Positions 38,616 through 51,237 of a stretch of 64,000 nucleotides of DNA are shown in pieces. Below the pieces are notes generated by a model that searched no databases, was not told the origin of the DNA, and saw nothing but the letters and a program-made list of their open reading frames with translations. Positions within the stretch are counted from its first letter, which is position 1, and each line of letters opens with the position of its first letter. A program made the translations under genes and the position numbers. The stretch comes from Protonemura montana (taxonomy: Eukaryota; Arthropoda; Insecta; Plecoptera; Nemouridae): the NCBI GenBank assembly GCA_947568835.1, contig OX387607.1:12167701-12231700 (forward strand). Reading direction: 5' to 3'.

Positions 38616-41600
38616 TGTCAGCGTCAAAGACTATAGATAGGGTAGAGATAGGGTACTGCTCAAAGGTTGATCATATGCCACAAAAATGTAGAACAGTAAC
38701 AAATACCTCAACTCCCACAATATGACAAATACCTCAACTCCCACAATATGACAAAACTGTTCAAATTACCTAACAATGTGATTTTTGTACCTAGAAAAAC
38801 TTTACCAAGGGCTGTTTTGGTGATACCGGTGTACAATTTTTGTACAACCTAAAGGTTCTCCAACCAAAATGAATCCAATGCTTGAGATTAGAGAAATGAC
38901 AAGGGAAGAGAGTACTGCCGGTCATTTGACTGTTCTAGAATTTTGAGGGATGGGATAACTTCCCTTAAATTCTCGTGCAGCCAATCAAAGCTGTGTTGTT
39001 AAGCCTACCTGTGGGTGTAGACCGAGACGTTCTCGTGGAATGCAGCGACATTGTGCAAGAATGCCGCTTCGGCAGGGGCTATCTTGGAACTGGCGCCGGG
39101 CGCAAAGGTCACCTGTGTTGACCCACCCCCTAGGTCAAGTGCAGCTACCGTGCGCTCTGGTCCTTGGCCAAGCCGACCTGGATAGAACAACGAAGACACG
39201 ACCTGTTTTTACACGACGCCAAACAATTCAATTCTGAAGAGATAGTTATAATTAGCTCTAAAGCTCTCAAGTGGTAAAGTTAGTCACTTCTTAAGGAATT
39301 TAAGAGACGATCTTCAGGTTTGTTGTGGTTCTGATAATGAAGACTTTGAAAAGTAGGGTGCCCTAGCGGTCATAAAAGCATACAATTTTCCTCCGAGGTC
39401 ACCAAAAAAAAAAATGCTGCAGTAACTTTTTTTGCTGAGATAAACCACAAATGAAATAATTTGCTGAGAAATCTGAACGCCGCAACTTTTTCCAGCAAGA
39501 TGACATGAAATGAGGTAACAATTAATGGTTTCTTGCTGCCAGCTTTTATCTCATCTCCATAAAAAAAGTTACATAATTCTGGTCCTGGACTTAACCTTTA
39601 ATCCAGGACAAATCTTGCAACTAGAGATGTAAAGTGGTAATATTGCCTGGTAATATTACCAAGCAATCTTACGGTAATATTATCGGTTCTAATTTTTCTT
39701 TCTAAATTTGACATTTAAAATGCACAAGCAATCTGTCACTGAAAATTATTACGCCTATTTACAATTCAGAATACATTTCCACATCATTTCCAAGAGGGAA
39801 TTGTACATTTCAATATATTATCATCCCAAACCATCAGGCTACACACTTTTCAGACATTTTTTAAATTTACATTTAAGCTTAACCATTTGTTGGTAATATT
39901 ACCAGTTTGCAAATCACTGATAAATTCATGTCTCTATTTGCAACAAGAGGGATTGGGTAAGAAATTCCCTCTGAAAGACCAGCACGCTTACCCAGAAGGA
40001 AGTTGACGGTGAACCACGAGAAGAGCCCCTCATCGACGCCATCCATGATAGACACAGACTGGGCGGTCGTGTGGAATGGCGATTTGTCAAAGAGCGAACG
40101 CACTTCATCCAGCAACGCCTCAGCTTTGGCCTCGGGAAGGAGACGGAGCCCAGCAGTAGCCTTCATTGTGAGGGGCGTGCGCGACCAATCAGCTGCCGGA
40201 ATCACGCCCTTGGCGCGTTCCAGAAGCCGCGCCAGCGTCTCAGCACCCTGCGCATGCAATTGTTATTAAGTGTATTCACTATTTTGGCGTCTTGAGGCGT
40301 GCCCATGGGTGTACAAATACTAGGTATCCGTTCCTAACCATTCACTGCAAGTTATTATCAGCAACATACAAAACTGTTGGCTTTGACTTTTTTTGATGGA
40401 ATTTTAACAAACAGATTTTTTAACTGCCACGTGTCTGTACGCTCACGATTAGTAGACACCATTTTCAAAAGTTACTTGTTTCGATTATATTATGTTGGTG
40501 CTAATTTAAAAAGCAGTTTTTATAGTTTTGTAGAAGTCACACAATATACATTTACTGTGGAGGATTTTTTTTCAACAAATAGAGCTTACAGTTATTCAAC
40601 AGTTTAATTCAGCTTCTAGATACTAAATATTTGAGATACTAGAGTAATACTAGATTCTAGATAGTCTAGTACTAAATGAACTTTTAACAACAGTAGGGCA
40701 TGTAACATTTGCTTCGTGCACATGTTTTTTTACAGCCGGTGAGTTACGGGCAGCATTGAGCAAGTGTGGTGAAATGATTATGCAGTCCGTTAGATGTGGA
40801 GTGCAGAAAATAAGTCCAGCACATGACAAAAATGTCTAGCTTTAACTTCTTTTTTTGGTTTAATTAAACACTCGTCGAGGCTCCTACGTGGTAAATATTG
40901 TGAGCTGGGAAATTTTAAAGTTGTAATCAGCATCCAAATTATTTCAGAATATTTACTACGATACAATTATTGGTAAGGCAACAAACACGAAAACAAATAA
41001 TTGTTACATTACTTTTGTCATATTTATGTCTACACTTCGCTAATTCAACTACATTTTCTAAATACGTTTTCCGATGTTTATCAATTGCAATCTTTGATGG
41101 CCAATCTTTTTCCCAGTGAAGTAATGAGGTGATCTCTAGCTTTGTTGTTGGGCAATCTCCAGTTAGCCTAGGTCATCATACCTGGTAATCTTGTGGATGC
41201 ACTGTATAATCTAAAGATTAGATAGTGCAGGTTTGCCTTTTAGTTGTTATCAAATGCCTTGTGAAAAAGGTTATATAGTTTTGTAATAGCACCAATACAA
41301 TCAAGTGCCATTTCACAGTTATCTCGTATGTTGTAATATAAATGTAGAAAAAAGGCAGTTAATGAATTAAGGCCTCATTTTTTGTGCTGCATTCACTGGT
41401 ATCTAATAACCTGGATAGAGCATAAGATCCAGCCATCAGAATTGAAGTCAAGCAATCCATGAGAAGTCCCTAAATCTGAGCTGTTCCCATGATTTTAATG
41501 CAATTTTTTTTTGAGTTTTTGACAATCTTTTTCCACCAATTTTGACCATTCAAGTGGTGAAAACTACAAAAATAAAAAAATTACTGGTGAGAGCATATAA

Positions 41601-43760
41601 AATAGCACGGGCGCTTTGAAGGAATATAAAATCAGGGACTCTCAAGATGGTGACCTAGGCTTCAAAATCTCTCTATGGCAACAGGTTCTTTAAGATCAGT
41701 GACTATAATTTGTTCATCAAATATCCTGAGTAAAAAGATTAACAGCAAATTCTTACCTTTTTAGGATCATCCGCAAATGACGACAAGCCAGGCTTGATCT
41801 GAACGAAAAGTTCGCTGTCCAAGATGAGATTGTTTTCTGGAATTGAGCAAAGATATTGACTCACGTATTTCTGGTACACTCCAGTGGCAAGCCATCGAAA
41901 AAATAATGAGGATGGTTGGTGATGGGTGTTTAGTAATGGCAGTGAACTCTATAATTCTCAACACATGCTTGAAAATGATCTCTTCATAGTTCGTAGAGCC
42001 GAAGAACTATTCGGAATAGTTTATAAATCTTATCTTGCCAGCCATGGACTAGAAGAATGTTTTGGAAGAATCATGGAAGAAATTATATCAATATTAAATA
42101 GTAAGCAGAGAATAAGCTTGCAAAATATTGGCTTTATTTTTTAAATCTAGGCTCAACTTGGTTTTGGGTGTCCTCTTGGTGTGATTTTGAGTTTAACTTC
42201 AATCTGTCATTTATGCAGCACTCCTCCATTGTGTATTGATAATTATTGGATTGCATAGGCAAGTCTAGTCCACTTGGGGCATATTTATTTATTTATTTGG
42301 CTACTGACAAGTACATGGTCATGAAATTTAGAGATAGATAAATTGATAAGGGTGGTTAGCATGGTTAGCAGCATGGTGTGCAGGGAAAGTCCCTTTTGTT
42401 TGTGAGTGATCTGCCGAATTCAAGAGAAGAAATCCCAAATTTGATTCCGTTGAGAATAAAACGAGATACATTTGTGGATTCCAGTCAATATTTTTGTAGG
42501 ATCTAATAATTCATACTTTGGACCTGAAATCCTCATATTTAAACTTTGAATTCAAATTTTTGGGTGTTTATTTACAAGTTTGACTCGCAAGCAAAACTTG
42601 CTGCGTCACCGATTCGTTTTTGCATAGACAGTAGGCATGGGCTAGCTAAATCTGAGTGACAATTTTTTTAAGTGATTTTGTTAAGAGGCATAGCTACTAC
42701 AGCAAACCATAGGATATCTATGTGCAGAGAATGTTGTGCATGTAGGTTTGGAAGTTTTTTATTGCTATCAAAGTTAGATTTAAAAAAAGACTGTGCTGAC
42801 ATTGGTCAGAAATGATTTGCCTGGGACTTACCAAAAAAAGACTCGTAGAAAGTGAATGCCAAGACTCGAGAGCCAGTGCTACCAGCGTCTATCACGACAG
42901 CGTGGACAAACGTGGCAAGCCCAAACATGTTTAACACATTGTGTACAGCCACAGATGCTGTAGTCTTGATGGCAAGCGATTCATTGAGCATATAACAAAT
43001 GAATATTGTGACGAAGACAAAGCCAGTGAGAATGAAGAAGTATCGCTGTATTTTGCCAGATGAGTGTTTTTGGCGAGGAACTGTTCTGTGCTGCGTTATG
43101 CGATCGCCATCGTCCTCACTAAGCAACTGCAAAGAGAGACATTTTTTTATTGAATTGGTACAAATTTTCTTTACAAATTAAAGGAACAATATTTCCTTCG
43201 GAGTGAACTAGGTTCATCAATGGATGCATTCTAAATCCCGTACATAACGACGAACCATCGCAAATTTAAATGAGTGTAGGGGGATTAAACAAAAATCACA
43301 GAACTGATAATGTATGTTAGTGGTCTGAAAAGGAAGAATACCTAATGCTTAATGGTCAGCATTTTTTTAAATGGCAAAATTCGATGGAACTTAAGTCGAC
43401 ATTGCTTTGGTTAACCTGTTGCATGAGAAAAAAATCATTGCCACAATTGTTATCAAGCGGCATGTGTTAATCTACGCATGGTTTTGTTAGGTGTTAATGC
43501 GGATTTGTGCTGGTTAGGCAATATTAAATGTTCACAGCTTACAGGTAGATAAATCATAGTATTATCTACAACAAATATTTACAAAATACTAAGCATAACA
43601 CGCAAGGTGTTACAGCAGTCTTCTACAATAAAATTGGCCGAAACAGCTGCTTAAAAGTCACTGTCAAGTGACAAGACAATCAAAAGCACTACAATTACTC
43701 TGCGTTTAAATAATCCGAAAAGTAGCTACGAATTACCTTCCTTTGCCGTACAGTTGCCAT
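36101..43760 (-). CDS. Ectonucleoside triphosphate diphosphohydrolase, ENTPD5/6 type
   Basis: GDA1/CD39 family nucleotidase; ENTPD5/6 enzymes prefer nucleoside diphosphates such as UDP/GDP and act in the secretory pathway or are secreted. Eight coding exons, high to low: 43737-43760, 42832-43126, 41757-41836, 39992-40247, 39009-39177, 38256-38399, 37431-37629, 36101-36316. The sum is 1383 nt, or 460 residues. One N-terminal membrane anchor (about 37-55, FFILTGFVFVTIFICYM) gives a type II topology. Conserved apyrase regions: VVIDAGSTGSR (ACR1, about 85), KATAGLRLLP (ACR2), SIMDGVDEGLFSW (ACR3), LDLGGGSTQVTF (ACR4) and WALGAAFH (ACR5). Pro-Gly-Leu-Ser in IKPGLSSF also fits ENTPD5/6. Orthology to 5 versus 6 is not resolved. 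It is head to head with SLC25A21. Confidence 0.93.
38579..38612. repeat. 34-base G homopolymer
   Basis: An uninterrupted run of G on the plus strand, in an ENTPD intron. True length is uncertain because sequencing of such runs is error-prone. Confidence 0.9.
39622..39936. mobile_element. hAT-like MITE, 315 bp
   Basis: Ends read TAGAGATGTAAAG and, reverse-complemented on the right, TAGAGACATGAATTT. Flanks CTTGCAAC (39614-39621) and TTTGCAAC (39937-39944) match in 7 of 8 bases, as expected for an 8-bp hAT target duplication. The element contains the palindrome GGTAATATTACC near each end. It has no coding capacity and lies in an intron of the ENTPD gene. Confidence 0.75.
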
Positions 43761-44231
43761 TTTTCGAACGAACCGTCTCACACTTGGAACACAATTGCTC
43801 AGCACATTATCGGTGAACAGAATGACTCGGGAAGATTTATGCCTCCCTCGACACTCGCCCGTAATCTGGAGATGTTAATTCCGACGACCTTCGGCAATGA
43901 TTGCGTGCCATCATCAGGGAGATCAAAGTGCCAGATCGTTATCATCGCCCACGGCGAGACACCGAAAAGCGCCGCTGTTTCATTGATTGCCGGCACCGCG
44001 ATTCTCTGTCAGTAATACCTTGGCCCTGTGAGTAAAAACCAACTCTTGTCTCTTGCTTTTTCAGCAGAAAACATGTGTGAACCCTGACAAGGTCATTCAG
44101 TGCATGGGTCTCGCATGCGCCAAATTAATACAAAATTGAAAATACGCGTCACAAATATTTAAATTAAAATATTAATCAATAATCAAGTATTTCCGCTTCT
44201 CACAGAATCTCGTCTCTGTTTAAACGCCACA
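43761..44231. promoter_or_regulatory. Head-to-head promoter region of ENTPD and SLC25A21
   Basis: 471 bp between the two start codons must hold both 5' UTRs and promoters. It is GC-richer from 43780 to 44000. A 90-codon plus-strand ORF here has no recognisable similarity and is treated as chance. Confidence 0.6.
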
Positions 44232-47200
44232 ATGTCGGAGAGTCCTAGCCTGCTGAAGACGGCTGCAATGCAGATTGTGGCTGGTGGATCAGCAGGTTTT
44301 GTCGAAGTGTGCATCATGCACCCACTAGACCTCGTTAAGACGCGGTTCCAGGTTCAGAGTGTACGAACCGCAATGCCCTCCGATCCTGGCTACTACAACG
44401 GCATCGTCGACTGCTTCGGCAAAATGTACCGCACCGAGGGCTTCCCTTCCTTCTGGAAAGGTGTCGTTCCTCCCATACTTGTGGAGACACCTAAGCGGGC
44501 TGTAAAGGTGAGCATAACCATTAATCGTTCTGTGGCGCATAGCACTTAGTTGGGGAAGATCGTTTTGAGATCAATCTTTTAAAAAGATTGAAATTTGCGA
44601 TCGTTTTTTTTTTTAAATCAAATTCAAATTTGTTTCAATAAAAGATCAAGTTCATATAAAAGATTGTTTTCGATAAAAAATTATGTGATCTCAGGAAAAA
44701 ACATATTTTTTAGCACCTATAGGTGCTGGGAAATGCAATATTAATATAGAAATAGTAGGAACACAATGCGACGAGGACTATGACTTAGTATATGCAAGAA
44801 TACAATCAGAAAATTAACAGCCTGTAAACACTTAACAGGAACAAAAATGCCTTGCATGTTGTCTACAACGGACAGTGGTCAGTGGAACATGGCAGAAAGG
44901 GGGCCTCGAATCTCAATTACCCAATTTGAGAAAAGCTGTGGTCGTGGACAGCACGGCGGACATACTAGGCAGCATTTGCGCGCATCAATAAAACTAATAA
45001 AAGTAAAACTAATAACCTTTTGGAATCCTGGAAACGCTTTCAAGTTTTTGAAGGAAACTGAAAGCTATGGAAAATATTTCCATTTGCCACATTCAAATTA
45101 CAATTGTCAAGTGTTGTACAACAACAAACACCAAAAAAGGAATAACTGTGCAAACGATCTTGGTATTCTAAAACGATCTTTTAAAAATATCGTGGAAAAT
45201 CCGATCACAATCGAATACAAAGATCGAGAAATACAAAAAAGATTGCGATCAGCTAGACGATCACTAAAAAAAGATCCTTCCCCAACTATGACATAGCATT
45301 TTATAGGCCTCAACTAAACTAACGGTGCAAGGCTAAGCTGAAAAACATTTATGCAAAACATTAAGTGCCTAAAGTTTTCTTTTTATCAACAGTTTGCAAT
45401 CTTTGAAGGTACCTAATGAAGAAGTAGAAGTAATTCCATGCTAGTCACTCACCCAAGATTTTCTGAACCCATGAATGTTCTTCATTATCATCTAATTTAA
45501 ATTAAAATTTAGTTAGAGCACTTACACAACATCACTGTTGAGTGTACAGACTCGACAACAAAAATGAATCGCCAAAAGTTAACGAAATCTGGCTCAAAAT
45601 TAAAAATGTCTGCTTCCAGCAGTTTTGGAACCCACAAAAATAGATAAACAGATATAAAAAAAAAGGTTTTACACTCTCAGACCAATAATTTTCCAAAATG
45701 GATATATATTGCACAGTTGCCTCTTTAAAACTTTGTGCTTAACATAACAAATCAATCAGTCTATCATAAAATAACCTAACCTGCTTGCCAACCCAATGAA
45801 AGAGGCAGTAAAACCCCAGTGCGGCAACAAGACTTTGGTGCTAATGCTACGTTGTTTCCTTTTCCTTAGTTCTTTACATTCGAGCAGTACAAGAAGTTCT
45901 TCCTCTTTGGGTCACCTACAGCAACACCCATCGTAAGTAAGCAGCGCCCACACCGCTCTAACAGGGATCAGAGCCCGAACCGTTTGACAGGAGAACCAAT
46001 TGGTAGGTCCTACTACCTTAGTTGTTGGACCTTTTTACCTTTCAAAAGGAATGTATTATTTACCCTGATACAGTAAAAGCTCTGCCAAGAAAGAAACCCA
46101 TTTCAGTTAGCCCATCGTCTTCCATTGTCTAACACACAGACATTGTACTCAGGCACTAGTCGACTAAATGCAAAGTTCTACAACGAACAAGTTTTTTATT
46201 CAAGATATCTTAATGAAGTTGTTTGATAGAAGTATCTTGTTCCAACATATAAAACTGACCCAAACTACAAAATGTGGCAAATTTTAAGGGAACAAATATT
46301 CAATTTGTATCACTGTAATGGTTGGGAGGAAAGAGGGGGGAGGAGTAGAGCCAAAATGCAAGAGAAGTACTTACACAATGAGTTGACAAGGCATCCAGCT
46401 GCATATATTTGATGAGTTGGACGGATCCCCAAGGTGTAGAACCAAGATTCCATGAATTATGAGACTTTTAATGCTCACAGCCACGCTGATTCCAGTTACA
46501 CTATACTCACACTATTCTTTCAAGCTTGGGTAACTACAATACAGTCTCCTCAACAGTCTCCAAATACACAAAAATCCTCTCGAAAAGGTTGTGTCCAATA
46601 AGCTCGGATAGTAAGTGCAACACCTACAAAAAATAGAGAACAGGGTTTGATTTCCTGATAAGTCACATAATTTGAGAAGGTATTAGAGTTCAACATAATA
46701 AACTACCATCAAAGTGTTTGTTATAGTATTGTGTGTTGCCGACAGACGTTTTCGCTGGCTGGGCTGGGCGCTGGTGTAACGGAGGCTCTCCTCGTCAACC
46801 CGTTCGAGGTGGTCAAGGTCACACTGCAGTCTAATCGCGCGACGGCGGACCGGCTTCCATCGACGTGGGCCGTCACCAAGCGCATCATCGAGACGCAGGT
46901 GGCCAACGTAGACCCCAACAAGCCGATGTACTGCTAGTCCCTAGAATTGTTATAAAACAGCTTGCATTGAATGATTTCAGTAAATGATTTTATGAAATAT
47001 TTCAACGTTTTGTTGTCGCTGCTTGGAGATTGGGATTTTCATAAATTGGTGAGTGTAGACTTTCCGTTCGGTATTTTTCCTTGATGGAAAAGCTGGTTCT
47101 CGCAAGATCACCGAAGTTAGTACAACATCTTTACTTCATTTATTTACCAATCTCTCGACAGCATGGATTTGTGGATATTTCCCGTTGTTCGCTTTGTACC

Positions 47201-49332
47201 GTCCTTCGGAAGGGACGTTAAGCCGGACGCCCCTTTGTACCTCCTCAATAGGAGTAGGCTATGTGCCGGCACTGGGTTTCCCCTCCTATCTTCTAGACTA
47301 GACTTTATTCTACATATTCCTTATCATCACCCAATCATTTATCAATATCATTCATCCAGTGTCACTGGACCAAATTGAAACTGATTTTTTAAATAAAGTA
47401 TGCTAAGATAAAGTTTTGAAGGCCTAATTATTTTTCATGATCAATTTAAAAAAAAATTTTAATTGTGACACTTGCTCCAGACCAACAAGTTCTGTTATTT
47501 TAACAATTGGCCGTCTCTTTTGCTCTTAGGGTCTGGGCCTGAAAGGGCTGAACAAGGGCCTCACTGCCACGGTGGCCAGAAATGGGGTGTTCAACATGTT
47601 CTACTTTGGTTTCTACCACTCGGTAAGTCACTGGCGCATTGGTAAAATTTCTTAGATTGGACCATTAAAGGCTCTGTCCACGCAAGTGTGTACAGACCAG
47701 TGGGTTACACAGGTAGATAGAATTGGGGAAATCGAAGGCCTCCCTAGCTTGGAAACCAGTCACAGGATCTGCTGTCAGTCTTGTATTTTCAAGAAGTAAG
47801 CACCGGGTGATCTAGTGCTTTAGATTGTCAACTCTAAGACTGCACGTAAATTCTGAAGCGTACTACGACTTAAGATGATACCCTATCTCTTCACATTATC
47901 TGATCTTGGTTGTTTTGTGCTTGCAGGTAAAAGGGGTGTTGCCCGAGCAACGAGACCCTGTAATGGAATTTCTGCGCAAGGCCGGCATCGGCTTCACGTC
48001 AGGAACGCTGGCGTCCTGCGTCAACATTCCCTTTGACGTTGCAAAGAGCCGAATACAGGTAGGGAATGCATGCATGGCAAGGAATGAGACATCTTCAGCT
48101 GTACTAGCCACAAAATAAAGTATTTTCTTTTTTGTTTGTGTATCTGTGAGTTTTTATATCTTCCATTTTGTTGGAATGTTTGCATTTTTTTTTTATTAAA
48201 AAAAAATTACCAAGCAACATTTGATAGTAGTCAGGGTTTAGACAATATTTTTCTTTTCTTTAAATGTAATTTCAAATTTTGCTTTGCCTGCCTGTTAGTG
48301 TTTATAAAATAAAAAATACAACTTTACTATGTAATTTAATTTTGACTAGAATACAAGAAAATTACCTTTGTCAGTTTATACTCCACTTTTCTCTTGACAT
48401 TTCAATGCCACTTCTCTATAGCAAAGAAATGACAGAATCATCTACTGGCATAGGGTTTTGTAACCTTTTAGAGATTTTCTGGCAACTTTTCCTAACGACC
48501 CTTCCATTGGTTTCAGGGTCCGCAGCCAGTCACTGGAGAGATCAAGTACCGCGGCACGCTTAGTGCCATGCAGCTTGTGTATCGAGAGGAGGGCTGGCGG
48601 GCGCTTTACAAGGGTCTGCTGCCAAAGGTAAAACGTGGCTACCTAGATTACAGAGTTGCTTAGAGTAGAGAATTGTGAACGTAGTGGGCGCTGGGTCTAC
48701 TTCGAGATACTCAGTGCTGGCAGTTGCGTCATACTTCCTGCACCTCTTTTTTCACCGAACAAATTACATGCAAAACAAACCAGCGTGGTCTCTCTTCAGC
48801 ATGTTCCGTAGCTATTTTTGTGGCTAAAAGGTAGCCGTACATCTGCAAAATGCCTCACAGTAGTTTTAGAAACTTTAAAATCTGGCTACATACGGTTTTA
48901 GTACTTATTGTCGAAATTTAAAAATACGGTAAAATTAGAGACTGCACCAAAGAGAGTTGTATGTAAACCATTTCCTGAAAGCCGGAACAAAATAGGAGTG
49001 TGTTGTCAGTTAAAAATGTGGTGGCATGATTGGTGTTAGAAGAAAAAGAAAGAAGGTGGCTCAACTTACCGGAAAGTAATAGATGGTATTGTGTGGTACG
49101 TTTGAGGTTAATGTTTCAACACTTGCCTCTGTCACTTAAAATAGTCTATATAAACAATACACCCAATGTCATCGAAGTAATGATTCATGGTGCAGGTACA
49201 CTTCCGAAGTTACGAAAACGATTTCTCAACCCTGTTTGCCCATCGTAGGTGCTGCGGCTGGGCCCAGGTGGCGCCATCATGCTCGTTGTTTACGACTATG
49301 TCTACGAGTTTCTGCACACAAAATACTCCTGA
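44232..49332 (+). CDS. SLC25A21: Mitochondrial 2-oxodicarboxylate carrier, complete
   Basis: Inner-membrane carrier exchanging 2-oxoadipate for 2-oxoglutarate in lysine/tryptophan catabolism. Seven coding exons: 44232-44507, 45870-45932, 46746-46898, 47530-47622, 47927-48058, 48517-48627, 49249-49332 (TGA at 49330-49332). The sum is 912 nt, or 303 residues; human has 299. Three carrier repeats each have their Px[DE]xx[KR] signature: HPLDLVKTRF, NPFEVVKVTL and IPFDVAKSRI. Family-specific stretches include GGSAGFVEVCIMHPLD, GLKGLNKGLTATVARNGVFN and IQGPQPVTGEIKYRG. The exon 3 donor (GCAG then gtggcc) is weak but needed to join to GLGLKGLNKG without a gap; reading through reaches a stop 13 codons on. 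Intron 1 holds a hAT-like MITE. Confidence 0.96.
44546..45291. mobile_element. hAT-like MITE, 746 bp
   Basis: Left end TTAGTTGGGGAAGATCG and right end, reverse-complemented, TCATAGTTGGGGAAGGATC. Flanks CATAGCAC (44538-44545) and CATAGCAT (45292-45299) match in 7 of 8 bases. Both ends are rich in GATC/AGATCNTTTT motifs in inverse orientation. A 149-codon ORF inside has no transposase motif. It lies in SLC25A21 intron 1. Confidence 0.75.
47200..47217 (+). other. Perfect small stem-loop, possible SINE-like module
   Basis: CGTCCTTCGGAAGGGACG forms a seven-pair stem with a CGGA loop, followed by ttaagccgg. From memory, similar CGGA-loop plus GGGACGTTAA modules are dispersed in several invertebrate genomes as part of retroposons, but I cannot confirm this. 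It lies in SLC25A21 intron 3. Confidence 0.35.
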
Positions 49333-49549
49333 GTGGAAAGCCTGAATCGTCGCCACGTCTCTGGGAAGGGAGCCGTTGGAAATCCAAGTGCCAAAGGGGA
49401 CTCTTTAGCAATCATTTATTGCAATGAGTTCACTGACGTTCATCGTCAGCGGATCATATTTCATTGGACCATTCTCTTTCTAGCTTACAAATAGTTTTGC
49501 AAGCGATTTTTGTAATGTTACAGCTAAGCATAGCATTGTATAAAAGGCC

Positions 49550-49555
49550 AATAAA
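49550..49555 (+). terminator. Poly(A) signal of SLC25A21
   Basis: AATAAA 218 bp after the stop codon and the first such hexamer downstream of it, giving a short 3' UTR of about 240 nt. Confidence 0.75.
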
Positions 49556-49575
49556 TCTATGGGGAATCGGCAATT

Positions 49576-50494
49576 TACAGCCTTGGTGCTGTTGTGATAA
49601 CACATTTTTATGCAACTTGAACAATTAGGTTATTTTGTCACAAAATTATTATTGGAACTTTTGTCTACTTATAAAACATTTAAGTAAAATGTGTTGATCT
49701 TATTACTGAAACAAACAATCAATCGTATTCGACATCATAATTTCCAGTTTATGAAGTGTTAATTCACGCAGGCACAGATAGATATACGTCAAATCTGTCA
49801 ATCTGTGACGCACGCAGGTTTGTTATTAGTATTACATTGGATTGAATGCTGAATCTTAGACAGGCACGCCAATCACAGCGTAATTTTTTTGTTGCACTGG
49901 GCGTCCTGGTACATACCAGCATAAATTTTTGCTGGCCATGTTTTCCTATGATGAGTGCAAAGAAAGTTTTCAAAATTTGCTTCTAACATTTTTTTTTTAT
50001 CTACGTGGCTTGAAGCACTAGGATTTTAATCAAGTAGCTTGGATCGTAGCAAGCATTGATATCTAGCATTCAGCCCTATTTTTTAATAATTGGAACTTGT
50101 AATGTCACCAATCGACTTGGCTCACATTAATTCCATGCTACTATTGCAACTATTCAGTAGACGTCTTTGGGGTAGACCAACAGTGATTTTGCTCGTTTCT
50201 ACGCAAGAATCATGGATTTTTTTTATATTCTCGTATATCCGGCCATGGATTTAGAATGATTAGAACCTTATGAAGTTTAAAAACGATTAATATTTTCTGA
50301 AACAGATTTTCTAGATTCTTTGTATAATTAAACTAGGCTACGTTTGTTTAACGTTTTTGGATTCCGCGCGCTCGCGGAAACATCCTTCCATCCCCACCAA
50401 ACAGCTGGCTGGGCGCTCGCCGCGACACTATCGACGGCTATCTGCGACACCCTCCCAAACAATTTAACCTCTCAACCGCACGTCAACCTGGAAG
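49576..50494. other. Intergenic with lin-52 upstream region
   Basis: AT-rich sequence without recognisable genes. The last 130 bp before the lin-52 ATG are GC-richer and probably hold the promoter and 5' UTR. No TATA box is evident. Confidence 0.45.
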
Positions 50495-51237
50495 ATGGCT
50501 TCTGGGCTAAAACCCATACGAGAAGGTAATACTCTATTTAAATCTCTTGCGCAACCCAGATTTCTTGCTCCAACTTACAGCTTCATTTTTTTCTCGCAGT
50601 CGAGCCAGCGGCCGCCGTCCTTGCTGCCACCGGAGTCCACTCACTCGCCGCACTTGAGAAGCTGGACCGCAGCTCGCCGGAGCTGTGGCCCGAACTCAGT
50701 AAGACTGTAGCCCTTTTCTCTTCTGTCTCATTGCCTACCCTTTTTACTCGGTGTCACCACCGCCTGAATGTTTGTCTGCAGTTCCAGGTGTCACCGAGTA
50801 CTACAAGCCTATGTCGCAGCGTGCTTCCAACAAAATCGGCAAAGAGCTCGAGGAGCTCTGGTCGCAAGAGCTCGACGACAACGAGCTGGTTCTGCTGAGA
50901 AGTGAGTACAACAAGAGATAGCTGAGATTTAACTCTTGCCTTGTGTATCAACTCGATTCCTGCTTCGTGTGATTGATTTTCGAGTCTAATCGCCGCCATA
51001 CCAAAATATGGGATGTAGGGTACTGTGGACCTCAGGGTGTGGATGAGTATCAGTTCAAAGACCCGTTTCTAAGACCTGTGTTATGCCACAGAGTACAGCA
51101 ACATGCCACGAGCCGCTCTGATCGCCAAGATAAAGGAGATCCACGACGTCGCTTATGAGCTCGGACTCCAGGAGGCCAAGGAGATGACTCGCGGTCGAAT
51201 GCTCGAGATTTTCGAAAACAAGCGACAACGATCGTAG
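50495..51237 (+). CDS. lin-52: LIN52, DREAM/MuvB complex subunit, complete
   Basis: Small subunit of the MuvB core that assembles DREAM and represses cell-cycle genes. Four coding exons: 50495-50525, 50600-50698, 50782-50901, 51092-51237 (TAG at 51235-51237). The sum is 396 nt, or 131 residues, a little longer than human (116). Diagnostic blocks: LEKLDRSSPELWPELIPGV (29-47) and the C-terminal helix region AYELGLQEAKEMTRGRMLEI. Ser36 aligns with the DYRK1A target Ser28 of human LIN52. The pocket-protein motif LxSxExL reads LAALEKL here (26-32), with Ala at the Ser position. The ATG choice fits the length of the family. Introns are short and GT-AG. Confidence 0.93.

Noticed and set aside
39650..39661. 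TAATATTAC nonamer resembling the replication origin motif of geminivirus-like circles
   Set aside because: It is the centre of the MITE palindrome GGTAATATTACC, present near both ends of the element. There is no Rep gene or conserved stem around it.
44847..45296. 149-codon ORF in SLC25A21 intron 1
   Set aside because: It lies within the hAT-like MITE, ends in its terminal repeat and has no transposase or other motif.
46899..46937. Read-through of SLC25A21 exon 3 to a stop, suggesting a truncated carrier
   Set aside because: Splicing at 46898 with the next exon at 47530 restores a gap-free match to the carrier family, so the stop is intronic.
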